Below, in pieces: positions 1-11,300 of a DNA stretch of 64,000 bases. Source of the stretch: Janthinobacterium sp. FW305-129 (GTDB lineage: Bacteria; Pseudomonadota; Gammaproteobacteria; Burkholderiales; Burkholderiaceae_D). Each line of letters starts with the position of its first letter. The stretch's first letter is position 1. The translations under genes were made by a program, and so were the position numbers. The notes beneath the pieces are model-generated. The model was not told the origin of the DNA and did not search any database. It saw nothing but the letters and a program-made list of their open reading frames with translations. The stretch covers positions 1-64,000 of the forward strand of contig NZ_JACYMM010000012.1 in assembly GCF_020858115.1 (NCBI RefSeq), given 5' to 3'.

Positions 1-108
1 AACGATGCGGCCACCGCCTCGGTCAATGCGTCGAACAACGGCGGCCCGATCTACAACAACAATACCAGCGGCACGTCGTATGGTTTCCAGGTGGAAACTT
101 GGTTTTAA
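1..108 (+). CDS. C-terminal fragment, possible LamB-type sugar porin
   Basis: Only the last 35 codons are present; the gene enters from the left edge and stops with TAA at 106-108. The visible tail is rich in Asn, Ser and Gly and ends in GFQVETWF. An aromatic C-terminal residue preceded by alternating hydrophobic residues is the usual end of an outer-membrane beta-barrel. The ending resembles that of maltoporin (LamB) family proteins, which finish with a similar G-x-Q-x-E-x-W-aromatic pattern. A carbohydrate porin next to chitinases would make sense for chitin sugar uptake, but that is inference from a very short piece. Any other beta-barrel protein remains possible. Confidence 0.5.
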   Translation, partial: NDAATASVNASNNGGPIYNNNTSGTSYGFQVETWF

Positions 109-134
109 GCCAGCTTAACGGCCGCAATTAAAAA

Positions 135-161
135 GGGCGGAACCTCGGTTCCGCCCTTTTT
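135..161. terminator. Rho-independent terminator, probably bidirectional
   Basis: A perfect 9-bp GC-rich stem (GGGCGGAAC / GTTCCGCCC) with a 4-base loop is flanked by A's on the left and five T's on the right. It lies between the stop of the plus-strand porin-like fragment and the stop of the minus-strand chitinase, so it can end both transcripts. Confidence 0.9.
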
Positions 162-181
162 ACTTTACGACATCAACAACT

Positions 182-2518
182 TTACGGCAGCGCCACCGGC
201 AATTCCGGATACTCTTGCGTCAGCGCATACTTGGTGCCGCCCACGGTGACCGTGTAGTTGGCCGGTCCCGAGATCGGCAAGCGGTAGTTCAGGGTCAGCG
301 CCACGGAGCCGCCCGGCGCCAGCGATTGCCAGGCGGGAATCGCGAAACGGGCCCGGTTGTAGTTCTTCGTGAAGCCGCCGATATTGTTCGGCCCCGTGTA
401 GCCGGCATTGATCACCGTCAAGCCGAAGCCGGACTGGTCGCTCATGTCCGACGGCGCCGAGACGGGATAATCGAACTCCACCACGGTGCCGCCCGGCAAG
501 GTCGACGTGGTGTTGTTCTTCACCGTCATCACCGGGTTGATGGGGAAGTTGTTGTCGCCCAGCTTCCAGCCACCGAGGGTGATGCTGACGTTGGCCGCCG
601 TGCCCGGCATGGCGATTTCGGCGCGTTTGTTGCCATACGCGCCAGCCGTGCGGAAAGCCTGGTACAGCACGTCCGTCAGGGTGGTGCCCATGAAATACTC
701 GCCCTTGCCTCCATTGCGCGTGGCATCCCAGGCATAGTCGCCCGCCATTTCCCAGATCATCACGCCGCCGATATTGTTGTTGACGATGTATTGGGCCTTG
801 GCCGCGATCGATTGCGTGGTTTCCGTGGAAATGAACACTTTTTTGGTCGCATTCCACAGCCACGGCGCCACCATGGTACTGCTGTAGTACGGCACATAGC
901 TGCCCACCAGCGCCTTGTCCGTGACTTTATAGGCGTCCAGGTAGCTTGGAACGATGCCGTTTTGCAAGTTCAGCGCATGCCAGATGGGGTTGCCGCCGCC
1001 CGGCGTCGGCTTGCCTTGCGAATCGAGGTCGTACCACACGTTGTCGATGCCGGTCGCGCCCGTGCCGCATGTCTTGGTGCCGGCGCAAGTGACCGTGGAG
1101 CTGATCAGCGGCGTCGTGCCCCACAGGCCATTGGTGCCGCCCGTCACATCCTTCCAGCCCCGCGTGTAGAACGGCACGCCGATATTGATGCGTCCCGCCT
1201 GCATGGCGCCCCGGTAGTAGCGGTAGGCCCAGTCCGTGTTCAGGTAACCGATGTTCTGGTACTGGTAGGCATTGCCGGCACGCAACTCGCCATCGTTGCC
1301 GTCGTCAAACAGCGCCGCGTTCGGGCCCACGTACTGGTTCCACGCGCCGTGCAAGTCGTACGACATCAGGCTGGCGTAATCGAGATATTTCAATCCCGAC
1401 ATATTTTCCTCGCCGCGCAAGACCCAGCCCGAGGCGGAGCCGGCAATGGTCAGCAGATAGTATTTATTGTCCTGCACGGCCGCTTCGTCGAGCTTCTGGC
1501 GCAGCACCTTCAGCAGCACGTTGTAGCTCGTCATCAAGCCAGCCAGGCGCGGTTTCGACACGGCGAAGTCGTTCGGATTGCCCGCTTCATTGTTGGTGGT
1601 CGGGTGTTCGTAATCGACATCGACGCCATCGAAGAAGTTGTACTGGCGCACGAACGCCACCATCGAGTCGGCCAGGGTATTGATGCCGGCCGTATTGATG
1701 CTGCCGTCCGCATTCGTCGTGGCCGTGTAAAAGCCGCCGCTGCCGGCCCAGCCGCCCACGGAAATCATCAGTTTCACGCCTGGATACTTCTTCTTGTATT
1801 GCGCCAGCAAGTTGAAATGGCCCTTGTACGGCAAGGACGGGTCCATGGCCGCGGCCGGCACGTTGGGCCACGTCAGGCCCGTGTCCGGATTGGCCGCGCC
1901 GCTGCCGATGGCGATTTTCGACGTGGCCGGGTCGACGGAGGCGAACGCGTAGTTCAGGTGGGTGATCTTATCCCACGGCAGGTTATTCACCAGATACGTG
2001 GGACTGCCATCGACGCCCGTGCGCCAGCTGGCGAAGTAGCCGACGATGCGCCGGTTCAAGCCATTGCCCAGCACTTCGCGCCCATTCGCGTCATATACCT
2101 TGCAATACGGCACATTCGGCACGGCCGAAATCAGGCCGTCCGGGCGGCAAGCCGTGGGGGTCGGCGTTGGCGTCGGCGTTGGCGTCGGCGTCGGCGTTGG
2201 CGTCGGCGTCGGTGTCGGGGTTGGCGTCGGCGTCGGGGTCGGGGTCGGGGTCGGCGTTGGGGTATCGATCACAGCCCATGGCCCCCAGGTGTCGGTGGCG
2301 CTGGGGACATTACCCTGCGTCCACCACTTGGCCTTGTAGGTGACGCCCTGGTAGAGCACGCACTGGCCGCCCGTGTAGACGGTAGCGGCATCCCAGACGG
2401 CGCACGCTTCCACGGCGGCCAGCAGGGTGTTCGGCGTGGCGGTCGTGCCTTCCTGGCCGCCGCCGCAAGCGACGAGTACGCCGCTGAGCAGGGCCATCAA
2501 TAATGCATTCGATTTCAT
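182..2518 (-). CDS. GH18 chitinase, lipoprotein with CBM5/12 and PT linker
   Basis: A secreted endo- or exochitinase of about 778 residues. The chosen ATG at 2518 follows a GGAGA ribosome site and gives a lipoprotein signal ending in LVAC followed by GGG. Next come a CBM5/12 chitin-binding module (AWDAATVYTGGQ, then a KWWTQG and WGPW pattern), a linker of about 18 Pro-Thr repeats, and the GH18 barrel with the SVGGW strand and the catalytic DGVDVDYE (DxxDxDxE) motif. A further beta-rich C-terminal domain of about 150 residues follows and may bind polysaccharide. It lies about 100 bases downstream of the GH19 chitinase on the same strand and is probably co-transcribed. Frames upstream of 2518 are not needed. 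The family call is firm; substrate preference is not visible. Confidence 0.95.
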   Translation of the reverse strand: MKSNALLMALLSGVLVACGGGQEGTTATPNTLLAAVEACAVWDAATVYTGGQCVLYQGVTYKAKWWTQGNVPSATDTWGPWAVIDTPTPTPTPTPTPTPTPTPTPTPTPTPTPTPTPTPTPTACRPDGLISAVPNVPYCKVYDANGREVLGNGLNRRIVGYFASWRTGVDGSPTYLVNNLPWDKITHLNYAFASVDPATSKIAIGSGAANPDTGLTWPNVPAAAMDPSLPYKGHFNLLAQYKKKYPGVKLMISVGGWAGSGGFYTATTNADGSINTAGINTLADSMVAFVRQYNFFDGVDVDYEHPTTNNEAGNPNDFAVSKPRLAGLMTSYNVLLKVLRQKLDEAAVQDNKYYLLTIAGSASGWVLRGEENMSGLKYLDYASLMSYDLHGAWNQYVGPNAALFDDGNDGELRAGNAYQYQNIGYLNTDWAYRYYRGAMQAGRINIGVPFYTRGWKDVTGGTNGLWGTTPLISSTVTCAGTKTCGTGATGIDNVWYDLDSQGKPTPGGGNPIWHALNLQNGIVPSYLDAYKVTDKALVGSYVPYYSSTMVAPWLWNATKKVFISTETTQSIAAKAQYIVNNNIGGVMIWEMAGDYAWDATRNGGKGEYFMGTTLTDVLYQAFRTAGAYGNKRAEIAMPGTAANVSITLGGWKLGDNNFPINPVMTVKNNTTSTLPGGTVVEFDYPVSAPSDMSDQSGFGLTVINAGYTGPNNIGGFTKNYNRARFAIPAWQSLAPGGSVALTLNYRLPISGPANYTVTVGGTKYALTQEYPELPVALP
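2158..2263. repeat. Hexanucleotide-type repeat encoding the Pro-Thr linker of the GH18 chitinase
   Basis: About 18 imperfect tandem copies of a GGCGTC/GGCGTT-like six-base unit (plus strand), read on the minus strand as alternating Thr and Pro. Third-base variation breaks the units, but the tract is still a plausible site for length change by slippage in whole hexamers, which would keep the frame. Confidence 0.9.
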
Positions 2519-2620
2519 GTGATTGTTGTCTCCGTTATGGTTGTACATCGAGAGCTGTTGCAGGCCCCTCAAGGGGCTCTTGTCAACTGTTATCCCTGGC
2601 CGGCTTTCCTGCATAGACTG

Positions 2621-4084
<1,464 letters not shown>

Positions 4085-4086
4085 AT

Positions 4087-4364
4087 TGTCTCCTGAACGT
4101 TATACGAAAACTATCGAAGTAGCTTTTTATGTTGTACGTAAAGAAAGCGCAGCGAAGCATCGGCTTTCTGCACAGAGAATGCGACGCCCTAAATTGGTAG
4201 TCAAGTGGTTTTATACAACGGTGTTTTTTACAATACCAGTTGCATCAGCGCCGGTGCCCACGGCACCGTTGGCAAAGAATGAGCGGGAAAGATATGCGGC
4301 CGGCTCCAGCAATACCGCGCCGGCAGCGGTGCGGCAAGTGGTATCAGCACTGCCGCACGTATTT
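4087..4364. promoter_or_regulatory. Intergenic region, probable chitinase operon promoter
   Basis: No gene is visible in these 278 bases. Read toward the chitinases it contains a TTGACT hexamer near 4198-4203 that could be a -35 element, though the -10 at the right distance is poor. A 7-bp hairpin (CGGTGCC/GGCACCG) lies at 4252-4268 just past the sulfotransferase stop, without a T run. No operator could be assigned with confidence. Confidence 0.4.
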
Positions 4365-5207
4365 TCAGACGGATGGCGTTGCCACGCGCTGGTGTTGTGG
4401 ATAATACAGCTCATAAAACCAGCCATACGCGCTTTCGATCTGCGCCTGGATACGCGGCGGTATCGCATGCGGCTTGGGCGCGCTGATCGTCGCCTGCTGG
4501 CGGTGCGTGTATTTCATGCGGTAATGGCTGTCGCTTTCCTGGATACCCACGGCAAGATCGTGCGGATCGATCTGGAACGGTGCCAGGCCCAGCCATGTAT
4601 ACAGGTGCGACATGCATTCCACCGGCCGCGCCATCAAATCCTCGAAACGCACGAAATACAGCTTTTGCTGCACCTCGACGGGCAGGTCCAGCACGGCATG
4701 CAGGGAACTCAAGGGAGCGCCGATGGTGCGGTCCTTGGCAAACAGCATGTCGGCACGGCCCAGGCGGTCGAAATCGGCCAGATGGTCGACAAAATCAAGC
4801 AGGATGGTGCGCTGGTGCTGCGCTTCGATGGAGCCGTAGACCTGGCCCAGTTCGCGCACGCAGACGATGATTTTCGCTTCCGGCGCCAGTTGCAGCAGCA
4901 GCTCCACGCAATGCAGCCAGGCGCGGTTCTTGTCCACCACGCCCTCCTTACCGCAATCCTGGTACCAGCCGCGCAGGAAACCCTGCATGGCCGTTTTCAG
5001 GTGGCCATAACTGGCATCGAAGGTGCTGTCGAGCTGCGACAGGAAAAACGCGTCGTCGCTGACCATGCGCCGCATGCCCAGCAAGGCGTTGCACAGGGGC
5101 GAGCTATTGCCTTCGCAATGCAGGTCGGGATGCTGCGCCAGCAGCTGGCACAGCAAGGTGGAACCGGCGCGTGGCAAGCCGGCCACGCCGATGAAATTGG
5201 ATGTCAT
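4365..5207 (-). CDS. Sulfotransferase family protein
   Basis: About 280 residues from the ATG at 5207, the first start that puts the PAPS-binding loop near the N-terminus. The motif GLPRAGSTLL at residues 9-18 matches the 5'-phosphosulfate-binding P-loop of the sulfotransferase fold. Further conserved-looking stretches include the CVRE strand in mid-protein (3'-phosphate region) and FVRFEDLMARP toward the C-terminus. Such enzymes move a sulfuryl group from PAPS to hydroxyls or amines of small molecules or sugars; the acceptor cannot be told here. No strong ribosome site precedes the start. It is a single gene between the TpsA adhesin and the chitinases. Confidence 0.85.
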   Translation of the reverse strand: MTSNFIGVAGLPRAGSTLLCQLLAQHPDLHCEGNSSPLCNALLGMRRMVSDDAFFLSQLDSTFDASYGHLKTAMQGFLRGWYQDCGKEGVVDKNRAWLHCVELLLQLAPEAKIIVCVRELGQVYGSIEAQHQRTILLDFVDHLADFDRLGRADMLFAKDRTIGAPLSSLHAVLDLPVEVQQKLYFVRFEDLMARPVECMSHLYTWLGLAPFQIDPHDLAVGIQESDSHYRMKYTHRQQATISAPKPHAIPPRIQAQIESAYGWFYELYYPQHQRVATPSV

Positions 5208-5361
5208 GCGATTGTACTTTCTGTTCAGCGCTGCTCTTCTGACGGAAATCAAGGATGGTGCCGCCATTATAAGAGCGCGGCAACGATGCACCGGTAAAAA
5301 AAATGCCGCTTCGAAACACGAAGCGGCACTCCGGCGCCACCATGCGGCGGCGCCGCTTGCT

Positions 5362-8300
5362 TTACTGGCTGTCCTGGCGCGTGTTGCCGCCAGCTTCGGC
5401 CGGCAGGCGCAGGCCGCTATCGACCACGCTCAGGCGCAGGCCTGGCAAGACATTGCCGACGACATTGCCGGCCAACTGCACGGCCGGCGCGCTGCCGGCG
5501 CTCCCCGTCTCTGCCTCGCGCGGCGCCTCCTGCGCGGCGGCAGGCTTGCCTGGCGCCGTCTCGCCACTGACGATCATGTCGGCCTGCACCATATTGCCCT
5601 GCGACGGGGCCACGGCGACGGCGGCGATCACGTTCGCCACTGCGCTTTGCAGCGCTTCCGTCGGCTTGACTGTCAGCACGCCATCCACATAGTTCAGGGC
5701 GTAGTTGTTCGACGCCTGGCCCGATGCCGATACCAGATAATTGCCAGCTGCGGAAGTCGTCGCCGCCGGCGTGCTGAACGCCAGGTTGCCGCTCACTTCA
5801 GCCGCCAGCGTATCGCCACCGAGCAAGCCGCTGTAGCTGGCGCGGAAGTCGGGATTGGCGCGTCCCTGGTCTTTTTCAGCGTTATCGACTTTCACCGTCA
5901 GCGCCGCCTGCGAGATCGTGGCCGTCGTGCTGGCGCTGCTGTTGACCACGTAATTGCCCGCATCCGCGCCGCTCAGGCGTATGCCGGCCACCGTCACCGT
6001 CTTGCCCGCGCCCGCATTCTTGTCGCTGAAGCTGGCGCCATCGCTGGCAATGCTCAGCTGATCATTGCCGAGACGGTTGTCGCGCAAGGAAACGACAGCA
6101 TTCGTGGTGGCGTCATATACCTTGTTGACGCCGCTGGCGCTGACCGTCAGTGCCGCTGGCGTGATATCTGCCGTGGTGCTGGCCAGGCTGCTGGCCAGCA
6201 CGTAGTTCGCCGCATCGGCGCCACCCAGGGCCAGGCCGCTGATGGTTACGGTCTTGCCCCTTGCCGCATTCTTGTCGCTGAACGCGCCAAGCACGGGGCC
6301 GCCAGCCAGGCTCAAGGCGTCGCCAGCCACCAGGCCATTGAAGGTGGCGCCAGCCAGGTTCAGGCTGGCCGCCGTGCCACCGTCGTACACTTTGTTCGCG
6401 GCCACGATACCGGCAATGGCGCTGATGGACGCTGGCGTGATGCTGGCCGTCAAGCCGGTCGGATTGGCCACCGTGTAGTTGCTGGCCGAACCAGTGCCGT
6501 CGAGCAAGGTGGTGCCGCTGACGGTCACGGCTTTCGCATTGCCCGCGTTCTTGTCGCTGAAGGCCGCCGTCTGGCCGCCGATGGCCAGGGTTTCATCGCC
6601 CACCAGGCCGGCCAGGCTGCCGCCGCTCAGTTGCGCCACCGCATTGCCATCGTAGACCTTGTTGCCGGCCACCTGGCCCGTCACCGTCAGGGCTTTCGGC
6701 GTGATATCGGCCGTGCCGCTGGATACATTACTGCCCAGGATATAGTTGCCAGCATCCGCACCAGCCAGCGTGATGCCGCTAACCATCGCAACCTTGGCCG
6801 TGCCAGCATTCTTGTCGCTGAACAAAGCAGAGCCTGCGACACTCAAGCTGTCGTTGCCAATAATGCCATCGAAGGTCGCCGTGCCATTCAAGGTGGCGGT
6901 TCTCAAGCCATCATAGGTCTTGTTGCTGACGCCCACGTTCGACACGCTGCCGATGCTGGCCTTGGCGATATCGGCCACGCCGCTGGACGTCGTGCTGCCC
7001 AGGAGGTAGTTGCCCGCATCCGCGCCAGCCAGGGTAATGTTGCTGACGTTCACCGTTTTGCCCGTGCCCGCATTCTTGTCGCTGAATTCGCCATTGCCCG
7101 CCACCGTCAGGCTGTCGTCGCCGAAGATGCCGGTGAAGGTCGCCGTGCCATTCAAGGTGGCCGTTTTCTGGCCATCATAGGTCTTGTTGTTGACGCCCAC
7201 GTTCGACACGCCGCTGATGCTGGCCTTGGCGATATCGGCCACGCCGCTGGACGTCGTGCTGCCCAGGAGGTAGTTGCCCGCGTCCGCGCCGCCCAGGGTG
7301 ATGTTGCTGACGTTCACCGTTTTGCCCGTGCCCGCGTTCTTGTCGCTGAAGGCGCCATTGCCCGCTACCGTCAGGCTGTCGCCATTGACCATGCCATTGA
7401 AGGTCGCCGCGCCGTTGAGCGTGGCCGTGGCTGAGGCATCGTAAGTCTTGTTGTTGACGCCCACGTTCGACACGCTGCCGATGCTGGCCTTGGCGATATC
7501 GGCCACGCCGCTGGACGTCGTGCTGCCCAGGAGGTAGTTGCCCGCATCCGCGCCACCCAGGGTGATGCCGCTGACGTTGACGGTCTTGCCCGTGCCCGCA
7601 TTCTTGTCGCTGAATTCGCCATTGCCCGCCACCGTCAGGCTGTCGTCGCCGATGATGCCGGTGAAGGTCGCCGTGCCATTCAAGGTGGCCGTTTTCTGAC
7701 CATCATAGGTCTTGTTGTTGACTCCCACGTTCGACACGCCGCTGATGCTGGCCTTGCTGATGTCGGCAGTCACGTTGCCCGGACTGGTGAAGGTGTAGTT
7801 GCTGGCCAGGCCAGTGCCATTCTGCAAGGTCGTGCCGCTGATCGCGACCACCTTGGCCGTGCCGGCGTTCTTGTCGCTGAAACTGCCCACGCCGCCGCTG
7901 AAGCTCAGCGTTTCACCCGCGACCATGCCGCTCAAGGTACCGCCCGACAAGACTGCCGCCGTCGTGCCATCATAGACTTTATTGTCGGCTGTCACACCGG
8001 AAAGCGTGACGGCCTTGGGCGTGATATTCGCCGTGGCAGTGGCCGTATTATTGCTAAAATTATAATTTCCCAGGTCGCTGCCGGACAAGGTGATATTGCT
8101 GATATTGACGGCCTTGTTGGTCCCAACGTTTTTATCCGTAAAGGCGCCGTTCGCACTGGACAATTGCACGTCGTCACCGGCAATCTTGCCATTGATCACA
8201 GCCAAGCCGGCACTGAGGCTGGCGCTGAGGTTGCCGTTATAGACCTTGTCCTCGGCGCTCAAGCCAGTAATGCCGGTAATCGTTGCTTTCGCAATATCGC

Positions 8301-11300
8301 CCGTCAAGCCGCCAGGCGCGCTCAGCGTGTAGTTGCCTGCCAGGCCGCTGCCATCGCTCAGGGTCACGCCGCCGATCGTAATGGCCTTGCCCGTGCCCGC
8401 GTTCTTGTCGCTGTAGCTGGCGCCCTGCACGGCAAAGCCCAGGGTTTCCGCATTGACCAAGCCATTCAAGGTGCCGCCGGTCAGGTTTGCATCGGCCGTG
8501 CCGTCGTAGACCTTATTGTTGCCGCTCAAGCCCGTCAGCGTCAGCGCCTTGGCAGTGATATCGGCTGTGCTGCCGGCCGTGCTGCTGGCCAGGTTGTAGT
8601 TGCCCGCGTCCGTGCCGCCCAGCACGATGCCGCTGATGCTGACCGCCTTGCCTGTGCCCGCATTCTTGTCGCTGAAACTGCCGCTGGCGGCCGACACGTT
8701 CAGGGTATCGCCGCCCACCATGCCCGCAAACGTGGCGCCCGCCGTGTTCAGGCCAGCCGTGGCAGTGCCGTCATACACTTTATTTCCAGCAACAATGCCG
8801 CTCACGCCGCTGATGGTGGCCTTGCTGATGTTGGCTGTGCTGCTGGCCAAAGTATTGGTGAAATTGTAATTGCCAGCATCCGTGCCGCCCAGGGTAATGC
8901 CGCTGATATTGACTGTCTTGCCATTGCTGGCGTTCTTGTCGGTAAAGCTGCCGCTGGCGCCCGAGACCGTCAAGCTGTCGCCACCGACCATGCCCGTAAA
9001 CGAGGCCCCTGCCGTGTTCAGGCTGGCGGCCACACCGCCGTCGTACACTTTATTTCCAGCAACGATACCGGCCACGCCGGTGATGGTGGCCTTGCTGATA
9101 TCGGCGGTGCTGCTGGCCGTGGCATTGGTCAAATTGTAGTTGCCGGCGTCCGTGCCGCCCAGCACGATGCCGCTGATGCTGACCGCCTTGCCGGTCGCGG
9201 CGTTCTTGTCGCCGAAGCTGCCGCTGGCGCCCGACACGCTCAGGCTGTCGCCGCCCACCATGCCCGCAAACGTGGCGCCCGCCGTGTTCAGGCTGGCCGT
9301 GGCAGTGCCGTCATACACTTTATTTCCAGCAACAATGCCGCTCACGCCGCTGATGGTGGCCTTGCTGATATTGCCCGTCAAGCCGTTCACGGGCGCCAGC
9401 GCATAGTTGCCCCCGGCGCTGCCGCCCAGGGCCGCGTTGACCGTCACGGCGATGCCGTTGCCCGCATTCTTGCTGGCGTACGTGCCATTTACGGTCGAAC
9501 TGACATTGGCCAGGTCGCCCGCCAGCACGCCGTTCAGGGTGCCGCTGATGGCGGCCACGGTGGTGCCGTCGTACACCTTGTCGCCCACCGCCGCGCCGCT
9601 CAGGGTGACGGACTTGGGCGTGATCACCAGGCCGCCATCGATATAGCTGATGGCGTAGCCGGACTGGCCGCCCGACGAGTACAAGCCGCTGGCCGACACG
9701 CCATACGTGCCCGCATTCACGGCGCCCGCGGCATTGCCCGCATACACGGGCGTGCCCAGCAGGCTGGCGCCCGCCACCGTGTTCGAATACGTGACGCTAT
9801 TGCTGCCGCCTGCGTAGGCCACGCCGTCATACACCTTGCTGTCGTAGGAAACGCGCACGGCGACCTGCTTCATGAACGAGCGCAGGAAAGGCGCGCTCTG
9901 GCCGTCGTAGACTACCCACATCTGCCCCAGCTCCCAGCCGGCGCCCGTGTAATTCGACAGGTTTTTCAGCTGCGCCGTCGTCTTGCCCGTCCCGCCCATA
10001 CTATTCGCCTGGCCGCTGGCCACCGTGTCCCAATAGCTGCCCGTGACGCTGCCCGCATTGGCGCCCACCAGGCCGCCCACATTGCTGGTGCCGCTCACGC
10101 CGCCATTCGCATAGCTGTTGGCGATGCTGCCGCCATTGCTGCCGACCAGGCCGCCAACGGTGCTGGTGCCGCTCACGGTGCCGCTCGCATAGCTGTCCAC
10201 CACCGTGCCCGTATTGCTGCCCACCAGGCCGCCTCCGGTGGACGTGCTCGTCACGCCGCTGGTGGCAAAGCTGCCGCTGATCGTGCCCGCATTGCTGCCG
10301 GCCAGCGCGCCCACATTGGTGCCGCCCGCCACGCTGCCGCCGGACAGACCCACGTTCGCCACCGCCCCGCCGCTGCCGATGGCGCCGAACAGGCCCACAT
10401 CGCTCACGCCCGCCTTGGCGATATTCAAATTGGAAATGATATGGCCTGTGCCGTCCAGGCTGCCCGTAAAGGCCGAAGCCGCCGTGCCGACGGGGATGAA
10501 GCCCGTGCTGCCCCACACATCGTTGCCATTCGCCGCCGTGCCGGCCGCGCTGAAGCTGCTGCCCAAGGTGTAGCTGGCAGCCTTGTTCATCGCCATCAAT
10601 TGCAACTGGTGCGTGGAATTGATGGTATTCGACCACTCCGACGCCAGCATCGGGCGCGTGCCGGCGGCCGCGCCATTGATCGAACCGTCGCCGCTGACGA
10701 TGACCCAGTTGTTGCCCGTCGCACCTGCCGTACTGGTGAAATTGAATCCCGTGAAATTACTCCCTTGCAACATCTGCGCCGCACTCAAGCCCTGGGCCAC
10801 GGTGCTTGCGCCATTGCTGACCACACCAACGGCGCTTAACCCCGAATTCAGGATGTTGTTGAAATAGGCATTGACGATGGAGCCACCATTGTGGTCGCCG
10901 ACAATGGCGCCGTTATTGATGCCGGTCGTCGTGAGCTTGCCCGAATAATATGTATTGGTGAGGGCAACACCGATGTTGTAGCCCACCACGCCGCCCACGG
11001 TGGAGTTGCCCGTCACGTTGCCCGTCGCATAGCTGTTGCTTATCGGGCCAGCAGACACCCCGACCAGGCCGCCGAGATTATTCGTCCCGGTCACATTGCC
11101 AGTGGCATAGCTATTCGTTACCGCGCCGCTTTCTATCCGCCCCACCAAGCCACCCAGGCCGGAAGTTCCCGTGACATTGCCCGTCGCATAGCTGTTCGTG
11201 ACCGTGCCGCCACCCGTGTTAATGGCTGCCAGGCCGCCGCCGTAGCTGCCGCCAGCACTGCCGACGCTGATGGCGCCCGTGGCGTAGCTGTCGCTGATCG

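Noticed and set aside
2158-2263. Possible CRISPR or satellite array in the regularly repeated DNA
   Set aside because: The six-base periodicity is explained by Pro-Thr codons in the chitinase linker; no spacers.
215-2503. 762-codon open frame on the plus strand opposite the GH18 chitinase
   Set aside because: Arg/His-rich shadow of the GC-rich minus-strand gene, without motifs or a ribosome site.
5362-5950. C-terminal toxin domain in the large TpsA, as in contact-dependent inhibition
   Set aside because: The last 190 residues are MBG-like and low-complexity, with no VENN or toxin module and no immunity gene downstream.
5023-10839. Very long plus-strand frames (803 and 891 codons) opposite tpsA
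   Set aside because: They mirror the YDG repeats, are Ala/Arg/His-rich and have no recognisable domain; the opposite frame has full adhesin architecture.
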